Below, piece after piece: positions 1 through 8,599 of a stretch of 64,000 bases of DNA (its first letter is position 1; every line of letters starts with the position of its first letter). Source of the DNA: Priestia abyssalis (GTDB taxonomy: Bacteria; Bacillota; Bacilli; Bacillales; Bacillaceae_H); NCBI RefSeq assembly GCF_002019595.1, contig NZ_KV917369.1, forward strand, positions 3,240,624 to 3,304,623, written 5' to 3'. The notes beneath the pieces were generated by a model. That model was not told the DNA's origin and ran no database searches. It saw nothing but the letters and a program-made list of their open reading frames with translations. The position numbers and the translations under genes are program-made.

Positions 1-305
1 GGAGTTTTATCCTTCGTCGGATCACCAATGATAACCGACTTCCCCCCTCCAAAGTCTACATCAGCAGCCGCACATTTATATGTCATGCCCTTTGATAAAC
101 GAAGCACATCTTCCAATGCTTCATCCATTGTCCGGTACGGGTGCATACGACAGCCGCCCAAGGCCGGACCAAGCGTTGTATTATGAATGGCAATGATTGC
201 CTTTAACCCCGTTGCCGGATCATTACAAAAGACAATTTGCTCATGTTCATGCATTTTTTCCAAAACTGTTTCCTGCATTTGCACTGGTTGTTTCATCACA
301 TTCAT
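1..305 (-). CDS. Phenylalanine dehydrogenase (5' part; gene runs off the window)
   Basis: The first 101 codons of a Glu/Leu/Phe/Val dehydrogenase are present; the rest lies before position 1. Such enzymes reversibly deaminate an amino acid to its 2-oxo acid with NAD+. The translated sequence contains GPALGGCRM, then [11 protein letters not shown] and ADVDFGGGK, ending in VIIGDP. The Cys after the GG, the KC after the MTY motif and ADVDFGGGK resemble phenylalanine dehydrogenases more than leucine dehydrogenases, which usually read GGTRM and AGLNLGGGK. This is a judgement from remembered family sequences. The ATG at 303-305 is preceded by a GGGGG-type ribosome binding site around 312-316. The gene sits 67 bp downstream of the thioesterase gene on the same strand, so co-transcription is likely. 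Its product phenylpyruvate is one step from phenylacetate, which fits the neighbouring aromatic catabolic genes. Confidence 0.8.
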   Translation of the reverse strand, partial: MNVMKQPVQMQETVLEKMHEHEQIVFCNDPATGLKAIIAIHNTTLGPALGGCRMHPYRTMDEALEDVLRLSKGMTYKCAAADVDFGGGKSVIIGDPTKDKT

Positions 306-372
306 CAATATACCCCCATTATGACTATGACCATATTAGTAAACGCTTACAAATGAGATGTTGAATTCATCT

Positions 373-768
373 TCAAGTGATAGACTGACCTATCTTTCTT
401 TGAATCTCTTTTTTCGGTAAAATAACTTGTTTGACTTCCCCTATCCCTATAACCATCTCTTCGTTACGCGCCTCTACTTTTGTTACAATGATATTGTTTT
501 GAATGTTTGTTACCGTTGCCACAACCGTTACAGTAGAACCTTCAGTTGTCGGGGCAATGTGCTTGACAGAAACCGCTGCACCCATTCCTTCTTCATCATC
601 TTCCAAATACGGTAAAATGATTTTTCGTGCGGCCCATTCCATGTGGTAAACCATTGATACGGTTGAATAAGCCGGATGGACAACTTCCCCGTCAAACTGG
701 GCAAACATTTCAGGAGTGACCTGCGCTGTTACAAAGGCAGAATCTCCGACTTGCATCCCTGTTTTCAT
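373..768 (-). CDS. FlK-like hotdog thioesterase
   Basis: A 131-residue single-domain hotdog protein resembling fluoroacetyl-CoA thioesterase FlK. The start MKTGMQVG and the MEWA and VKHIAPT segments match that family. FlK uses Thr42, Glu50 and His76. Here Thr36, Glu44 and His70 have exactly the same spacing (8 and 26 residues), so the catalytic triad appears intact. The likely reaction is hydrolysis of a small or aromatic acyl-CoA. In an aromatic-CoA pathway it could release CoA trapped in dead-end intermediates, as thioesterases such as PaaI do; that role is inference. The gene lies directly upstream of the phenylalanine dehydrogenase gene. The ATG at 766-768 follows an AAGGGGGAAG ribosome binding site. 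The substrate cannot be read from sequence. Confidence 0.72.
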   Translation of the reverse strand: MKTGMQVGDSAFVTAQVTPEMFAQFDGEVVHPAYSTVSMVYHMEWAARKIILPYLEDDEEGMGAAVSVKHIAPTTEGSTVTVVATVTNIQNNIIVTKVEARNEEMVIGIGEVKQVILPKKEIQRKIGQSIT

Positions 769-1094
769 TTTCTTCCCCCTTCAGAAAATAAAATGGAAGT
801 TACAAAACTATAACACTCAAATTATATAACGATATTACAACGTTATGTTAATATATAGTCATATAATTGTCAATGAAATCGCTAAATTTTCCCATTATTC
901 TTTTATTCCATAACTTTATTGCGCCTAATAGGTTCATGATCTTGGTATATCAGCCCTAAACGGGTGCACACGAAAAAATCTCAACTCAAAAAATTGACTG
1001 AGTGTCATATTTAATTAACAAAACACAAGGAATTTCTGCATGAATGGCGCAATTCCAATGAATTTCGAGTAATCCCAGTTCAATAATCAGATTT

Positions 1095-1108
1095 AGAAAG
1101 CGCTTTCA
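1095..1108. promoter_or_regulatory. Candidate CcpA catabolite-responsive element (cre)
   Basis: The 14-mer AGAAAGCGCTTTCA matches the Bacillus cre consensus TGWAANCGNTNWCA at 13 of 14 positions and is nearly palindromic. It lies in the 607-bp gap between the thioesterase start (768) and the end of the PaaX gene (1376). It is about 330 bp upstream of the thioesterase/phenylalanine dehydrogenase pair, a common but distant location for carbon catabolite repression. Nearer the start, 820-855 is AT-rich with a TAACG...CGTTA inverted repeat that could be another operator. Nothing else in 769-1375 looks like a gene. Confidence 0.45.
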
Positions 1109-1375
1109 AATTTTCAGAAAATTCCACTTTTTAAAACACATATGTATATAACGTTTTACAAACGTAATTTTATCAATGCGTCATGTAGTTAGTCAATACA
1201 ATTATCAGAAATATAATTATTTTGAGAATAGATTGGCAGCGCATAAACGAAAAGAGAACATTCAATCTCCCAAAAGAGCTATTTCAAAAGATTGAATAAA
1301 AAAACTCCTAATCACCCTCTTTCGAAGAAGGTCAAAAAAAAAGAATATCGGAAATTCGATATCCTTTTCTTGATC

Positions 1376-2266
1376 TTAATTTTGAATCATGAGCGGGTGT
1401 GTCAGCACATCATACTCTTCATCTTTTTTTCCCAACTCATTTCCCTCTTGGAATACAGATTCAAAAAAGCGGCTTGCAGGTTCTGCGAGCGCTTTATAAA
1501 AGTTCTCAAACAATGCAGCGGCTTGAGAACCAAGCCAGTTATCAGGAAGAAGTTCTTCCGAAAGCCCCGGATCTATGAACAAAAATTTCCGATATTCATG
1601 CACCAGCTTTGTTCTTTCGACGAAGCATTCTGCATCTGCCATCATTCCGCTCTTGATTTTGCTTTTTGCCGTCATAAATTTCTCGGTGTATGTGGTAATA
1701 AATTCTTCATATTTGCTATTGATCTCGTTAATGTTCCAGCACTCTTCCACCAACTTCGCATTTTGATGGGGACCGTCGTATGAAGCTACAAAAAAATGAA
1801 CATATGGTTTAATATTATATTTTTCTATGATTGCATACACTTGTTTTTCTAGAATATTGGGAGACACCCAGCAGCTGTTCGCCATGGAGCCAAACCCGCT
1901 CCAAACGAGCTCCTGGCGCATTTCATCCCGAAGAGAGCGTTTCTCTTCCGGTATGTTATACATAAGAATTCGCCATTTTCCGTCCCATTTTTGCGGCTGA
2001 AGTTTAAAGATTCGTTCTGCCGCCTCTTCCATCCGATTAATTCCTTGCTCGGTCAAGTAATAATAGCTCTTGTTTTTTTCTTTGCGGGCCGTTACCCATC
2101 CTTGCTTGTTCATTCTTGAGATTGCGGCACGTACCGATTGTTCGTTATGGCCGAACTCTTTTAACAGTCTAATCAAGCTCCCAATCCAAATTTCATTTCC
2201 ATAATGCCGAATATAGTCACCATAAAGGGTAAAAATCATCGATCTCGTGTTTAAACTGTTTTCCAT
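1376..2266 (-). CDS. paaX: PaaX-family transcriptional regulator (copy 1)
   Basis: PaaX proteins are repressors of aromatic-CoA (phenylacetyl-CoA) catabolic genes that release DNA on binding the CoA thioester. The N-terminal winged helix carries TRSMIFTLYGDY and SVRAAISRMNKQGWV. The centre reads WRILMYNIPEEKR and RQELVWSGFG, and the C-terminal domain ends with HEYRKFLFIDPGL and a DNWLGSQAA motif, all typical of PaaX/PaaX_C. From the ATG at 2264-2266 the product is 296 residues, near the usual family size. I prefer this start over a GTG at 2293 because AGAGG lies about 9 nt upstream. A second, clearly different PaaX-like gene lies at 15 kb, with the paa-like operon between them, so this copy may control a separate subset such as the thioesterase/phenylalanine dehydrogenase pair. 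Confidence 0.85.
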   Translation of the reverse strand: MENSLNTRSMIFTLYGDYIRHYGNEIWIGSLIRLLKEFGHNEQSVRAAISRMNKQGWVTARKEKNKSYYYLTEQGINRMEEAAERIFKLQPQKWDGKWRILMYNIPEEKRSLRDEMRQELVWSGFGSMANSCWVSPNILEKQVYAIIEKYNIKPYVHFFVASYDGPHQNAKLVEECWNINEINSKYEEFITTYTEKFMTAKSKIKSGMMADAECFVERTKLVHEYRKFLFIDPGLSEELLPDNWLGSQAAALFENFYKALAEPASRFFESVFQEGNELGKKDEEYDVLTHPLMIQN

Positions 2267-2293
2267 TTCTCCCATCCTCTTCTTATGCTTCAC

Positions 2294-2600
2294 CGTTCTT
2301 TATGTCGTATCATTCAACCATCTTGTTATCTTTCATCCGAGAAGGTGATGGATACTGCGGTTATTAGTCTGAATATTTTAACATGGGAAGGTAACATTTT
2401 CAATCACAGCTTATGAAAGGAAGGACTGCCCCCAAAATATATAGTTAATAATAATATAATTATGTTAATTAATATTCTATAAATTTGACTGCCCGTTACT
2501 GCAGGATAAACACTCACCTTGAAGGACAAGAGGCTCCTCTTTGGCGAGCGTTAAGATGGTCATATAACAAGCTATTCAGTCAGGATTACAGCCTTTTTCA
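2294..2600. other. AT-rich intergenic region upstream of PaaX copy 1
   Basis: No gene is visible in these 307 bases. The stretch 2440-2485 is very AT-rich, with overlapping TTAATTAATATT-like sequence that could hold the promoter and operator of the PaaX gene, but no clear promoter pair was assigned. Confidence 0.4.
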
Positions 2601-4388
2601 TCAGTTTTTCACTCCATAGCGCAGCTCGGTTAACGGCATTGACCGCAGTACAATCTCGTCGGTCTTAACATCATACAATCCAAAAGGAACCAAACGCAGA
2701 CCTGGCAGAAAATCACACGTTAAGAATAGTAAGGTATACAGAATATCATGGAATGGAAAACCTCGTTCCTGCACCGCTGATAGCAACTGATCATGATACT
2801 GGACCGCTATATCAAAAGAAGAATCAGTTGTCATCATTCCTGTAAATGGTAACGGGATTTCCAGTATCACTTCATTACCATCTACAATTACAACGCCACC
2901 GCCCATTTCATGAACTCTTGCTGCAGCCTTTGCCATTGCTTCAGGACTTTTTCCGACTGCAAGCAGTTCAGTCGTTGTATTATAGGTAGAGGCCATTCCA
3001 TCTAAATTGACAGCAAACCTCTCCAATATTCCTTTTGCTGCCCATTCGCCATTTCTGTCAATCAATGCAGCATATACAAGACCCTCATGACCGGAAAGAT
3101 CGGCATAACCATTTACTGAAGGGAGTTCCATGTCTTTTCTTTGCGTAATAACATTACTGCGAAAATGAACAACCGGAACCAGCTCATTTGAAGATGTATG
3201 CGGATAGCGATAGAGATCCGGATTTTCCAGAACGGACTTAGTAAAAGCAAATGGTTCCCTGACAACATATTTGCTCCACTCAATACTTGGCAGTGCAACC
3301 TTCAGCTGACCATGTTCAGCCGCCACTTCTCCGCCGGCAATAACCAAATCGGGGCGAAAATCAACAAGATTAGGCAATAATAAAATATCAGCACGTCTGC
3401 CAGGGGCAATTCCGCCAATGTAGTCGTCCAGGCGCAGGTATGTCGCAGCATTGATCGTTACCATCTGTATCGCCTTCATGACTGGTACTCCAAGCTCTAC
3501 AGCCTTTCTTACAAGCCCATCCACAAATCCTTCCTTTTCAATAAAGCCAGGGTGCGGACCGTCTGTCGTCATAATAACCCGGCTTGTATTGACGTTTCCT
3601 TCTGTAATCAGTTTAATAATTTCCGGCAAATCAGGACGCAGCGAGCTGTTGCGAAGCGTTGTCCACATGCCCAGTCTAAGACGGTCGAATGCTTCTTTTG
3701 CCGTGATTGCTTCGTGGCAGGCGCTCACCCCAGATGCTACTACAGAATTCAATTTATCGTAGGAGCATCCGGCTGTATGTCCATCTGACACTTTTCCCAG
3801 CGTTTTTACAACATCCATTGTATCAAGTAAAAAAGGATCCGCATTATATAATAATGGCCAACGGGTCACTTCAGCGGTTCCCAATACTTCATCAAGTTCA
3901 AGGAGACTCTGTACATCCTTTTGATTGAACCATTCCCTTTCCCCCGGGTAATCAGCCTGCGAAACAAGACGAGCCAACCAAAAAAAGTTACCGGGCAGTT
4001 GTTTCAAATCCTTAAGCATTTCTTTAAACCCCTCGGCCCCCATGTGCAAATAAAAAAATAAGTTATCATTTACGGTCGTTGTCGTGCCAAGAGATAGTAC
4101 TTTCTCCGTTACGCTTACCGGATTATACATTACCCATGGATGGGCATGGGCCTCAATAAATCCTGGTGAAACATACATTCCCTCTGCATCAATGACCTTT
4201 GTATTCTCCCCAATCGGTGCCTCACTTTCACCGACATATGCAATACAATCTTTATACACCGCCACATTATGTTGCAAAAATTCCCCAGAATACACATTAA
4301 TCACTGTTCCGCCTTTAATAAATAAATCAGCAGATCGGCGCCCCTGGGCCACTTCAATCAATTCCATTCTTGTAGCCTTTGATTCCAT
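2601..4388 (-). CDS. Adenine deaminase-like amidohydrolase (YerA type)
   Basis: A 595-residue metal-dependent amidohydrolase of the adenine deaminase family. Near the N-terminus ADLFIKGGTVINVYSGE is followed by the metal-binding EAHAHP. Further along are DGHTAGCS, a CHEAIT segment, TTDGPHPGF in the position of the family's usual TDD loop, and ATYLRLDDYIGGIAPGRRADI, which closes the amidohydrolase barrel. The C-terminal domain has GGGVVIVDG and EIPLPFTGMM. Classical Ade enzymes convert adenine to hypoxanthine. The HAHP and TTDG variants recall the B. subtilis YerA branch, whose substrate I cannot state with confidence. The ATG at 4386-4388 is preferred because GAGAGGTGG lies just upstream. It is on the same strand as the aromatic genes but isolated by about 700 bp, and has no obvious role in aromatic breakdown. 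An ACGACCG motif upstream is shared with other promoters of the island. Confidence 0.75.
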   Translation of the reverse strand: MESKATRMELIEVAQGRRSADLFIKGGTVINVYSGEFLQHNVAVYKDCIAYVGESEAPIGENTKVIDAEGMYVSPGFIEAHAHPWVMYNPVSVTEKVLSLGTTTTVNDNLFFYLHMGAEGFKEMLKDLKQLPGNFFWLARLVSQADYPGEREWFNQKDVQSLLELDEVLGTAEVTRWPLLYNADPFLLDTMDVVKTLGKVSDGHTAGCSYDKLNSVVASGVSACHEAITAKEAFDRLRLGMWTTLRNSSLRPDLPEIIKLITEGNVNTSRVIMTTDGPHPGFIEKEGFVDGLVRKAVELGVPVMKAIQMVTINAATYLRLDDYIGGIAPGRRADILLLPNLVDFRPDLVIAGGEVAAEHGQLKVALPSIEWSKYVVREPFAFTKSVLENPDLYRYPHTSSNELVPVVHFRSNVITQRKDMELPSVNGYADLSGHEGLVYAALIDRNGEWAAKGILERFAVNLDGMASTYNTTTELLAVGKSPEAMAKAAARVHEMGGGVVIVDGNEVILEIPLPFTGMMTTDSSFDIAVQYHDQLLSAVQERGFPFHDILYTLLFLTCDFLPGLRLVPFGLYDVKTDEIVLRSMPLTELRYGVKN

Positions 4389-4444
4389 TTTCCACCTCTC
4401 CATTCTTATCATAGATTTGCAAACCAATATTTATCATCAATTAT

Positions 4445-4454
4445 AAACGACCGT
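4445..4454. promoter_or_regulatory. ACGACCG operator-like motif upstream of the amidohydrolase
   Basis: AAACGACCGT followed by an AT-rich CATAATATATAA run lies 57 bp upstream of the start codon. The reverse complement ACGGTCGTTT resembles motifs at 12955 and 22083-22130 in the same island. This is a weak candidate regulator site, judged only by recurrence. Confidence 0.25.
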
Positions 4455-4822
4455 CACATATACATAATATATAAAAATATTATAAAATTTCAAATTTTTA
4501 TGCACTAAAAGCAATATGGCAAGTCGATCGTTAGCACAAAGCGAATTAGGTCTTATCTACATCTATTTTTGAAAGCCCGTGCACTAATGTAAAAAGCCAA
4601 TCCCCTACACACATAAACAGAGATTAGCTTTCATTATTATGATTAATGAATTTCTCTAATACCAGATAAACGAATAGATAAGATTTTTTGCTGCCCGTTC
4701 CAGCAAAAGAACATTTACTAGAAACGTAGAGCTATTCATTTATTCTAGTTAAACTTTGAGAATGTGAAGCTGTTCTAAAAAGTTTATACACGAGCACTTA
4801 AAATACCTATACTTTTCAAAAA

Positions 4823-4974
4823 GAGAATGACTCAAAAGGTATGAAAAGCATACCTTTCGAGTCATTCTCCTGAAAGGACCCGTCATAAAAATCCAGTAAA
4901 ATCAGGGATTCAGCGACGAGTCCTTTCAGTAAAAAATCATTGTTTCAGCACGTTTAAAACTTATGGGACAGCTA
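4823..4974 (-). repeat. Dispersed two-hairpin repeat R2, minus orientation
   Basis: Two adjacent stem-loops (4823-4869 and 4871-4928) plus a GTCCCATAAG-type end. The first has arms GAGAATGACTC and GAGTCATTCTC; the second has arms GAAAGGACCCGTCA and TGACGAGTCCTTTC with mismatches. Homologous copies lie at 25508-25659, 39345-39473 and 57385-57525, and an interrupted copy at 16082-16391. The whole 4428-5116 gap contains no gene; R2 is its only recognisable content. The hairpins may act as bidirectional terminators, but the conserved flanks indicate a mobile or formerly mobile non-coding element. Confidence 0.75.
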
Positions 4975-5116
4975 CTTTTCAAAGGTTCTTTATATATCCG
5001 TACAAGGCTCTTGATAGAGTAAAGTCCATTAAAAACCCTTCTCATCTTGCTCTAATACTGCTCATTTTGCGTGATTGAAGAAGTCTCAGCTGCCGCCTTC
5101 TCCCTATAAACACCCT

Positions 5117-5566
5117 TTAAGCATTTAGCCACGGATTAATTTGGCTATATTCACCTGGGCCCTCTTTTTGAAGAATGTTCTTTATATCTTCGGGAATTGG
5201 AACTGCAAAGATTTTCCCGTTCTCCTCTTTGACCCAACCGCGAAGCTCAAAGCCATAACCCATTCTTGTATCTCCTCGATATACCTCGTGATTAAGCTTA
5301 ATGGTTTTATTATTGATTTCTGCGACAACTGTTTTAATGGTAATAATATCATCATAATATAATGGATTTTCAAACGTACAACGCACATCAAGAAGAGGAA
5401 GAATAATGTTTCGTTCCACAGTAAGCCTGGAAGGCGCCAACCCTATGCTTCTGAAAAATTGATGTCCGGCGATATCAAACCATTTAAAATAGTTTGGATA
5501 ATAGACGATTCCAGCCGCATCTGTATCTCCAAAATTAACCCGAATCTGGAATTCATTCGTTCTCAT
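5117..5566 (-). CDS. Acyl-CoA thioesterase, 4-hydroxybenzoyl-CoA thioesterase/YbgC type
   Basis: A 149-residue hotdog thioesterase. The N-terminal VNFGDTDAAGIVYYPNYF holds the family signature, in which the second Asp of GDTD aligns with the catalytic aspartate of 4-hydroxybenzoyl-CoA thioesterase. The helix FKWFDIAGHQFF and strand LLDVRCTFENPLYYDD follow as usual. The reaction is hydrolysis of an acyl- or aroyl-CoA to acid plus CoA. The ATG at 5564-5566 is chosen because AAGGGGGAGAG lies directly upstream; a longer reading to 5602 lacks one. It follows the benzoate-CoA-ligase-like gene by about 120 bp on the same strand, so it may be the proofreading partner that frees CoA when the oxygenase step is limiting. 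The exact acyl substrate is unknown. This is a different hotdog subfamily from the gene at 373-768. Confidence 0.78.
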   Translation of the reverse strand: MRTNEFQIRVNFGDTDAAGIVYYPNYFKWFDIAGHQFFRSIGLAPSRLTVERNIILPLLDVRCTFENPLYYDDIITIKTVVAEINNKTIKLNHEVYRGDTRMGYGFELRGWVKEENGKIFAVPIPEDIKNILQKEGPGEYSQINPWLNA

Positions 5567-5686
5567 CTTCTCTCCCCCTTTTTCTGTCCTGTCTAAAACC
5601 ATTTAGACCAATAGTCCGTAGAACAGCTGCTTCGCTATATTTATCTTTTTTATCTCAATTCATTAAGTCAATTATTCGCATTTCCG

Positions 5687-7276
5687 TCATAACTGAAGCG
5701 CACCGCTTTGCAGAAGTTTCCTAAGTTTAAAGCGCTGAATTTTGCCGGTCGCCGTTTTAGGAAGTTCATCAATAAATTGAATAACACGTGGATATTTGTA
5801 ACGCGCTAAATGCTGTTTGACAAATTCTTTCAATTCATTTTCCATTTCCATCGATGGCTTCATATCCTCTTTTAAAACAATATAGGCTTTGGGAACAACC
5901 AGATTGTTTTCGGTTGTTTCGCCGACAACGGCTGTCTCCAGCACAGCATCGTGCTGTAGTAAACAATTTTCGATTTCAATAGGCGAAACCCAAATCCCCC
6001 CCACCTTTAACATATCGTCAGAACGCCCGCAATACCAAAAATATCCGTCTTCATCCATATAATATTTATCTCCTGTATGAAGCCATCCCCCGACGAACTT
6101 TTGCTTGTTTTGCTCATGCAGGTTCCAATATCCATGTGCAATACTGTCTCCGCGAATGACTAAATCACCGATTTCATTCGGCGGCAGCGGAACTCCTTGC
6201 TCGTTGACAATTTTCGCCTCAAATCCCGGGACGACCTTCCCAGAGCTTCCTTCCTTGACATCTCCTATTCGATTTGAAAGAAAAATATGGAGAGCTTCCG
6301 TCGATCCAATGCCGTCCAGTATATCCAAACCGTATAATTCCTTCCATTTCTTCGCGAATGCCGGCGGAAGAGCCTCTCCAGCCGACACACAAACCCGAAG
6401 GGAGGAGAGATCAAAACGTTTTCCTGTTCTCTCAGTAAAGTCAATCATCGCTCCATAAAGTGTGGGAACTCCAAAGAATATGGTAGGCCTGTATTCCTCT
6501 ATTGCCGAAAACATCGTTTCGGGCAATGGGCGTTCTTTTACTAAAACTATTGAGCCGCCTGTACCAAGCGAAAAATACATTCCCCCTCCTAATCCGTAAG
6601 CAAAGTAAAGTTTAGAAGCGGAAAGACATCGATCATCTTCAGTCATTTGCAAAATATTTTTGGCATAAGTATTTAAAGCAAATTCCATATCATGCTGCAG
6701 ATGGATAACCCCTTTTGGATTTCCTGTACTGCCTGAACTAAACAGCCAAAAGGCCGAATCATCATAGTTGGTACAAGGTGGATCGAGTTCAATGCTTGCT
6801 TGATTCATCATTTGATGAAAATTAAAGGCTCGATCAAATTCATTGACAGCGTTTTCACAAATCACAATAATATGTTCAAGGAAAATGAAGCGTTCTCTTA
6901 AGTGACACATATTCGCCCAAAGGTCTTGATGAACAATCAAAACTCTAGCACGGCTATTGTTTAAGTAATATTCATAGTCAGACGCCGGCATGGACGTATT
7001 GACAGGAATAGGAACGGCTCCCATCCTAATCGCTCCAAAAAATGAATAAACAAATTCCGGTGTATCATAGCAATTAATTAAAATACGATCTTCCATCCTT
7101 AAACCGATTTCTTTTAGCATATTGCCTACTTGATTTACTCTGTCTTTCAATTTCTTATAAGTGATTTGTTCATCCTGAAAATAGATTGCAACTTTATCTC
7201 CCAAACCACGAATCATATTTTCATCGATAAATTGATACGAAGTATTATAAGGCATGCCTATACCGCGTAAATCCAC
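5687..7276 (-). CDS. Benzoate-CoA ligase family protein (aryl-CoA ligase)
   Basis: A 529-residue ANL-superfamily ligase that would activate an aromatic acid to its CoA thioester with ATP. The adenylate-forming motif SSGSTGNPKG lies near residue 180, followed by FGVPTLYGAMIDF, the GSTEALHIFLSNR acyl-binding stretch, HTGDKYYMDEDGYFWYCGR and the catalytic-lysine region ATGKIQR near the end. ILINCYDTPEFVYSFFGA and MGAVPIPVNT near the N-terminus resemble benzoate-CoA ligases rather than PaaK phenylacetate-CoA ligases, which are shorter and differ in these segments. The start is a GTG at 7274-7276, with AAGGGTGAT 5 nt upstream. The substrate may be benzoate, a hydroxybenzoate or a related acid; sequence alone does not decide. 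The flanking stretch 7277-7589 (313 bp) shows no gene. Confidence 0.78.
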   Translation of the reverse strand: MDLRGIGMPYNTSYQFIDENMIRGLGDKVAIYFQDEQITYKKLKDRVNQVGNMLKEIGLRMEDRILINCYDTPEFVYSFFGAIRMGAVPIPVNTSMPASDYEYYLNNSRARVLIVHQDLWANMCHLRERFIFLEHIIVICENAVNEFDRAFNFHQMMNQASIELDPPCTNYDDSAFWLFSSGSTGNPKGVIHLQHDMEFALNTYAKNILQMTEDDRCLSASKLYFAYGLGGGMYFSLGTGGSIVLVKERPLPETMFSAIEEYRPTIFFGVPTLYGAMIDFTERTGKRFDLSSLRVCVSAGEALPPAFAKKWKELYGLDILDGIGSTEALHIFLSNRIGDVKEGSSGKVVPGFEAKIVNEQGVPLPPNEIGDLVIRGDSIAHGYWNLHEQNKQKFVGGWLHTGDKYYMDEDGYFWYCGRSDDMLKVGGIWVSPIEIENCLLQHDAVLETAVVGETTENNLVVPKAYIVLKEDMKPSMEMENELKEFVKQHLARYKYPRVIQFIDELPKTATGKIQRFKLRKLLQSGALQL

Positions 7277-7589
7277 CCATCATCACCCTTATTTATTTTT
7301 TAATTTCGACAAAGACATACATAAATTTTCAGACTATTAAGATTATATATGTGATTTCAAAAACAAGCCACCCCCGAATGAAAATATCTTTCTCTTTTCC
7401 ATTCCTTTTGGGCGGCTTCGGACAAAGCAAAGACTTCTACTAAAACTTACAATTAACAAAACTCAGTACAAGACAGTGTAAAGGCTTTCGTTATTATTAT
7501 CGTTTTCTACTTGAATTTATATTTCGTTCCACTTTGTCATGTCCAGCATCAGTGACTAATCTATTAAGTCGCCTCCGCTTTCTTATAGA

Positions 7590-8390
7590 TTAAAGGCCTT
7601 TCCAGTTAGCAGGGCGTTTTTCTAAGAAAGAGCTTAATCCTTCTTTTGCATCTTCGGAACGGAATAATAAGTTTTGCAATTCGCCTTCATAACGAATCGC
7701 TGCATTTAATGGCATTTCTTTTCCGTTCATGATGGACAACTTAATATTTGATGTGGCGTAAGTTGCGCTATTTGCAATCTTTCTGGCATATTCTAACGTT
7801 TTTGCTCTTGTTTCTGCTTGCGGCAACACTTTGTTTACAAGACCAATTTTTAAGGCTTCCTGTGGAGACATTGTGTCCCCTGTGATGTTCATGTCCAATG
7901 CGCGAGAGAATCCTACAAGACGCGCCAAACGCTGCGTTCCGCCTGTCCCGGCTAACACACCAAGGGATACTTCAGGAAGCCCGATTTTTCCTGCCTCGTC
8001 TCCCATGAAGCGAAGATCACACCCAAGGGCCATTTCCAATCCGCCGCCCACTGTATGCCCTTCCAAGCAAGCGATGTAAATTTGCGGTGAACGGGCGATC
8101 TTGTCCAATGTTTCATTACATAGTAAACAGAATTGTGTTTTAAAGCGCGGCTCTGCTGACTTTAAGAAGTTAATATCCGCACCCGCTGAGAAGAATTTTG
8201 GCATATCACTCACTAACACGACTACTTTAATTTCTGGATCGAAACGAATTTCATCAATTGCTGCATTTAAATCTTGATAGAATTCAAGGCTGTAAGAGTT
8301 GGTTTTATTAACGTGAAGATGGATTTCAGCAATCCCATTATCCTTTACAATACTTAAATTTTCTTTTTTAGTTGTCATTGCAGTTGTCAT
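7590..8390 (-). CDS. Enoyl-CoA hydratase/isomerase, copy 1 of 3
   Basis: A 266-residue crotonase-fold protein. FFSAGADINFL forms the oxyanion-hole loop. GHTVGGGLEMALGCDLRF and GLPEVSLGVLAGTGGTQRL carry the two catalytic glutamates of true hydratases, so addition of water to an enoyl-CoA is likely. Its role is probably a PaaF/PaaG-like step after ring oxygenation, or hydration in the later beta-oxidation part. The start at 8388-8390 follows GAGGAGGAATTTTTA and is supported by alignment with copies 2 and 3. It differs from copy 2 at about 14 residues, for example MSPQEALKIG instead of LLPQEALEIG and a Leu in FCLLCNE. Copies 1 and 2 are tandem, separated by about 200 bp, and even their upstream 20 bp match, so the duplication included the ribosome binding site. 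Confidence 0.88.
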   Translation of the reverse strand: MTTAMTTKKENLSIVKDNGIAEIHLHVNKTNSYSLEFYQDLNAAIDEIRFDPEIKVVVLVSDMPKFFSAGADINFLKSAEPRFKTQFCLLCNETLDKIARSPQIYIACLEGHTVGGGLEMALGCDLRFMGDEAGKIGLPEVSLGVLAGTGGTQRLARLVGFSRALDMNITGDTMSPQEALKIGLVNKVLPQAETRAKTLEYARKIANSATYATSNIKLSIMNGKEMPLNAAIRYEGELQNLLFRSEDAKEGLSSFLEKRPANWKGL

Positions 8391-8514
8391 TAAAAATTCC
8401 TCCTCTATTATCTTGATAATGAATGTAATAACTGTATTAATAGTGTTAATTCGTTGCAATTGACTATATGAATATTTATAATAGAATCTCAATAATATTT
8501 TTCTTTATTTTGAC

Positions 8515-8567
8515 AATCCATGGAGGTAGAATGGAAAGGGCTGTTTCCATCTACCGCTTCATGGATT
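8515..8567. repeat. Long inverted repeat between hydratase copies 1 and 2
   Basis: AATCCATG...GGTAGAATGGAAA pairs with TTTCCATCTACC...CATGGATT around a 6-nt loop, with one small bulge. It is a strong hairpin with a T-run only on the plus side (8568-8575). It may terminate antisense transcription or protect mRNA between the two minus-strand genes. On the minus strand it lacks a U-tract, so it is a poor terminator for copy 2. Confidence 0.6.
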
Positions 8568-8599
8568 CTTTTTTCACTTTCTATTTTTTTATTGATTAA

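Noticed and set aside
1292-1783. A 163-residue plus-strand frame
   Set aside because: Antisense to the PaaX copy 1 gene, low-complexity composition, no family resemblance.
2601-4388. Amidohydrolase as a member of the aromatic pathway (for example a ring or lactone hydrolase)
   Set aside because: The motifs are those of adenine deaminase-like enzymes; only its position and a weak upstream motif connect it to the island.
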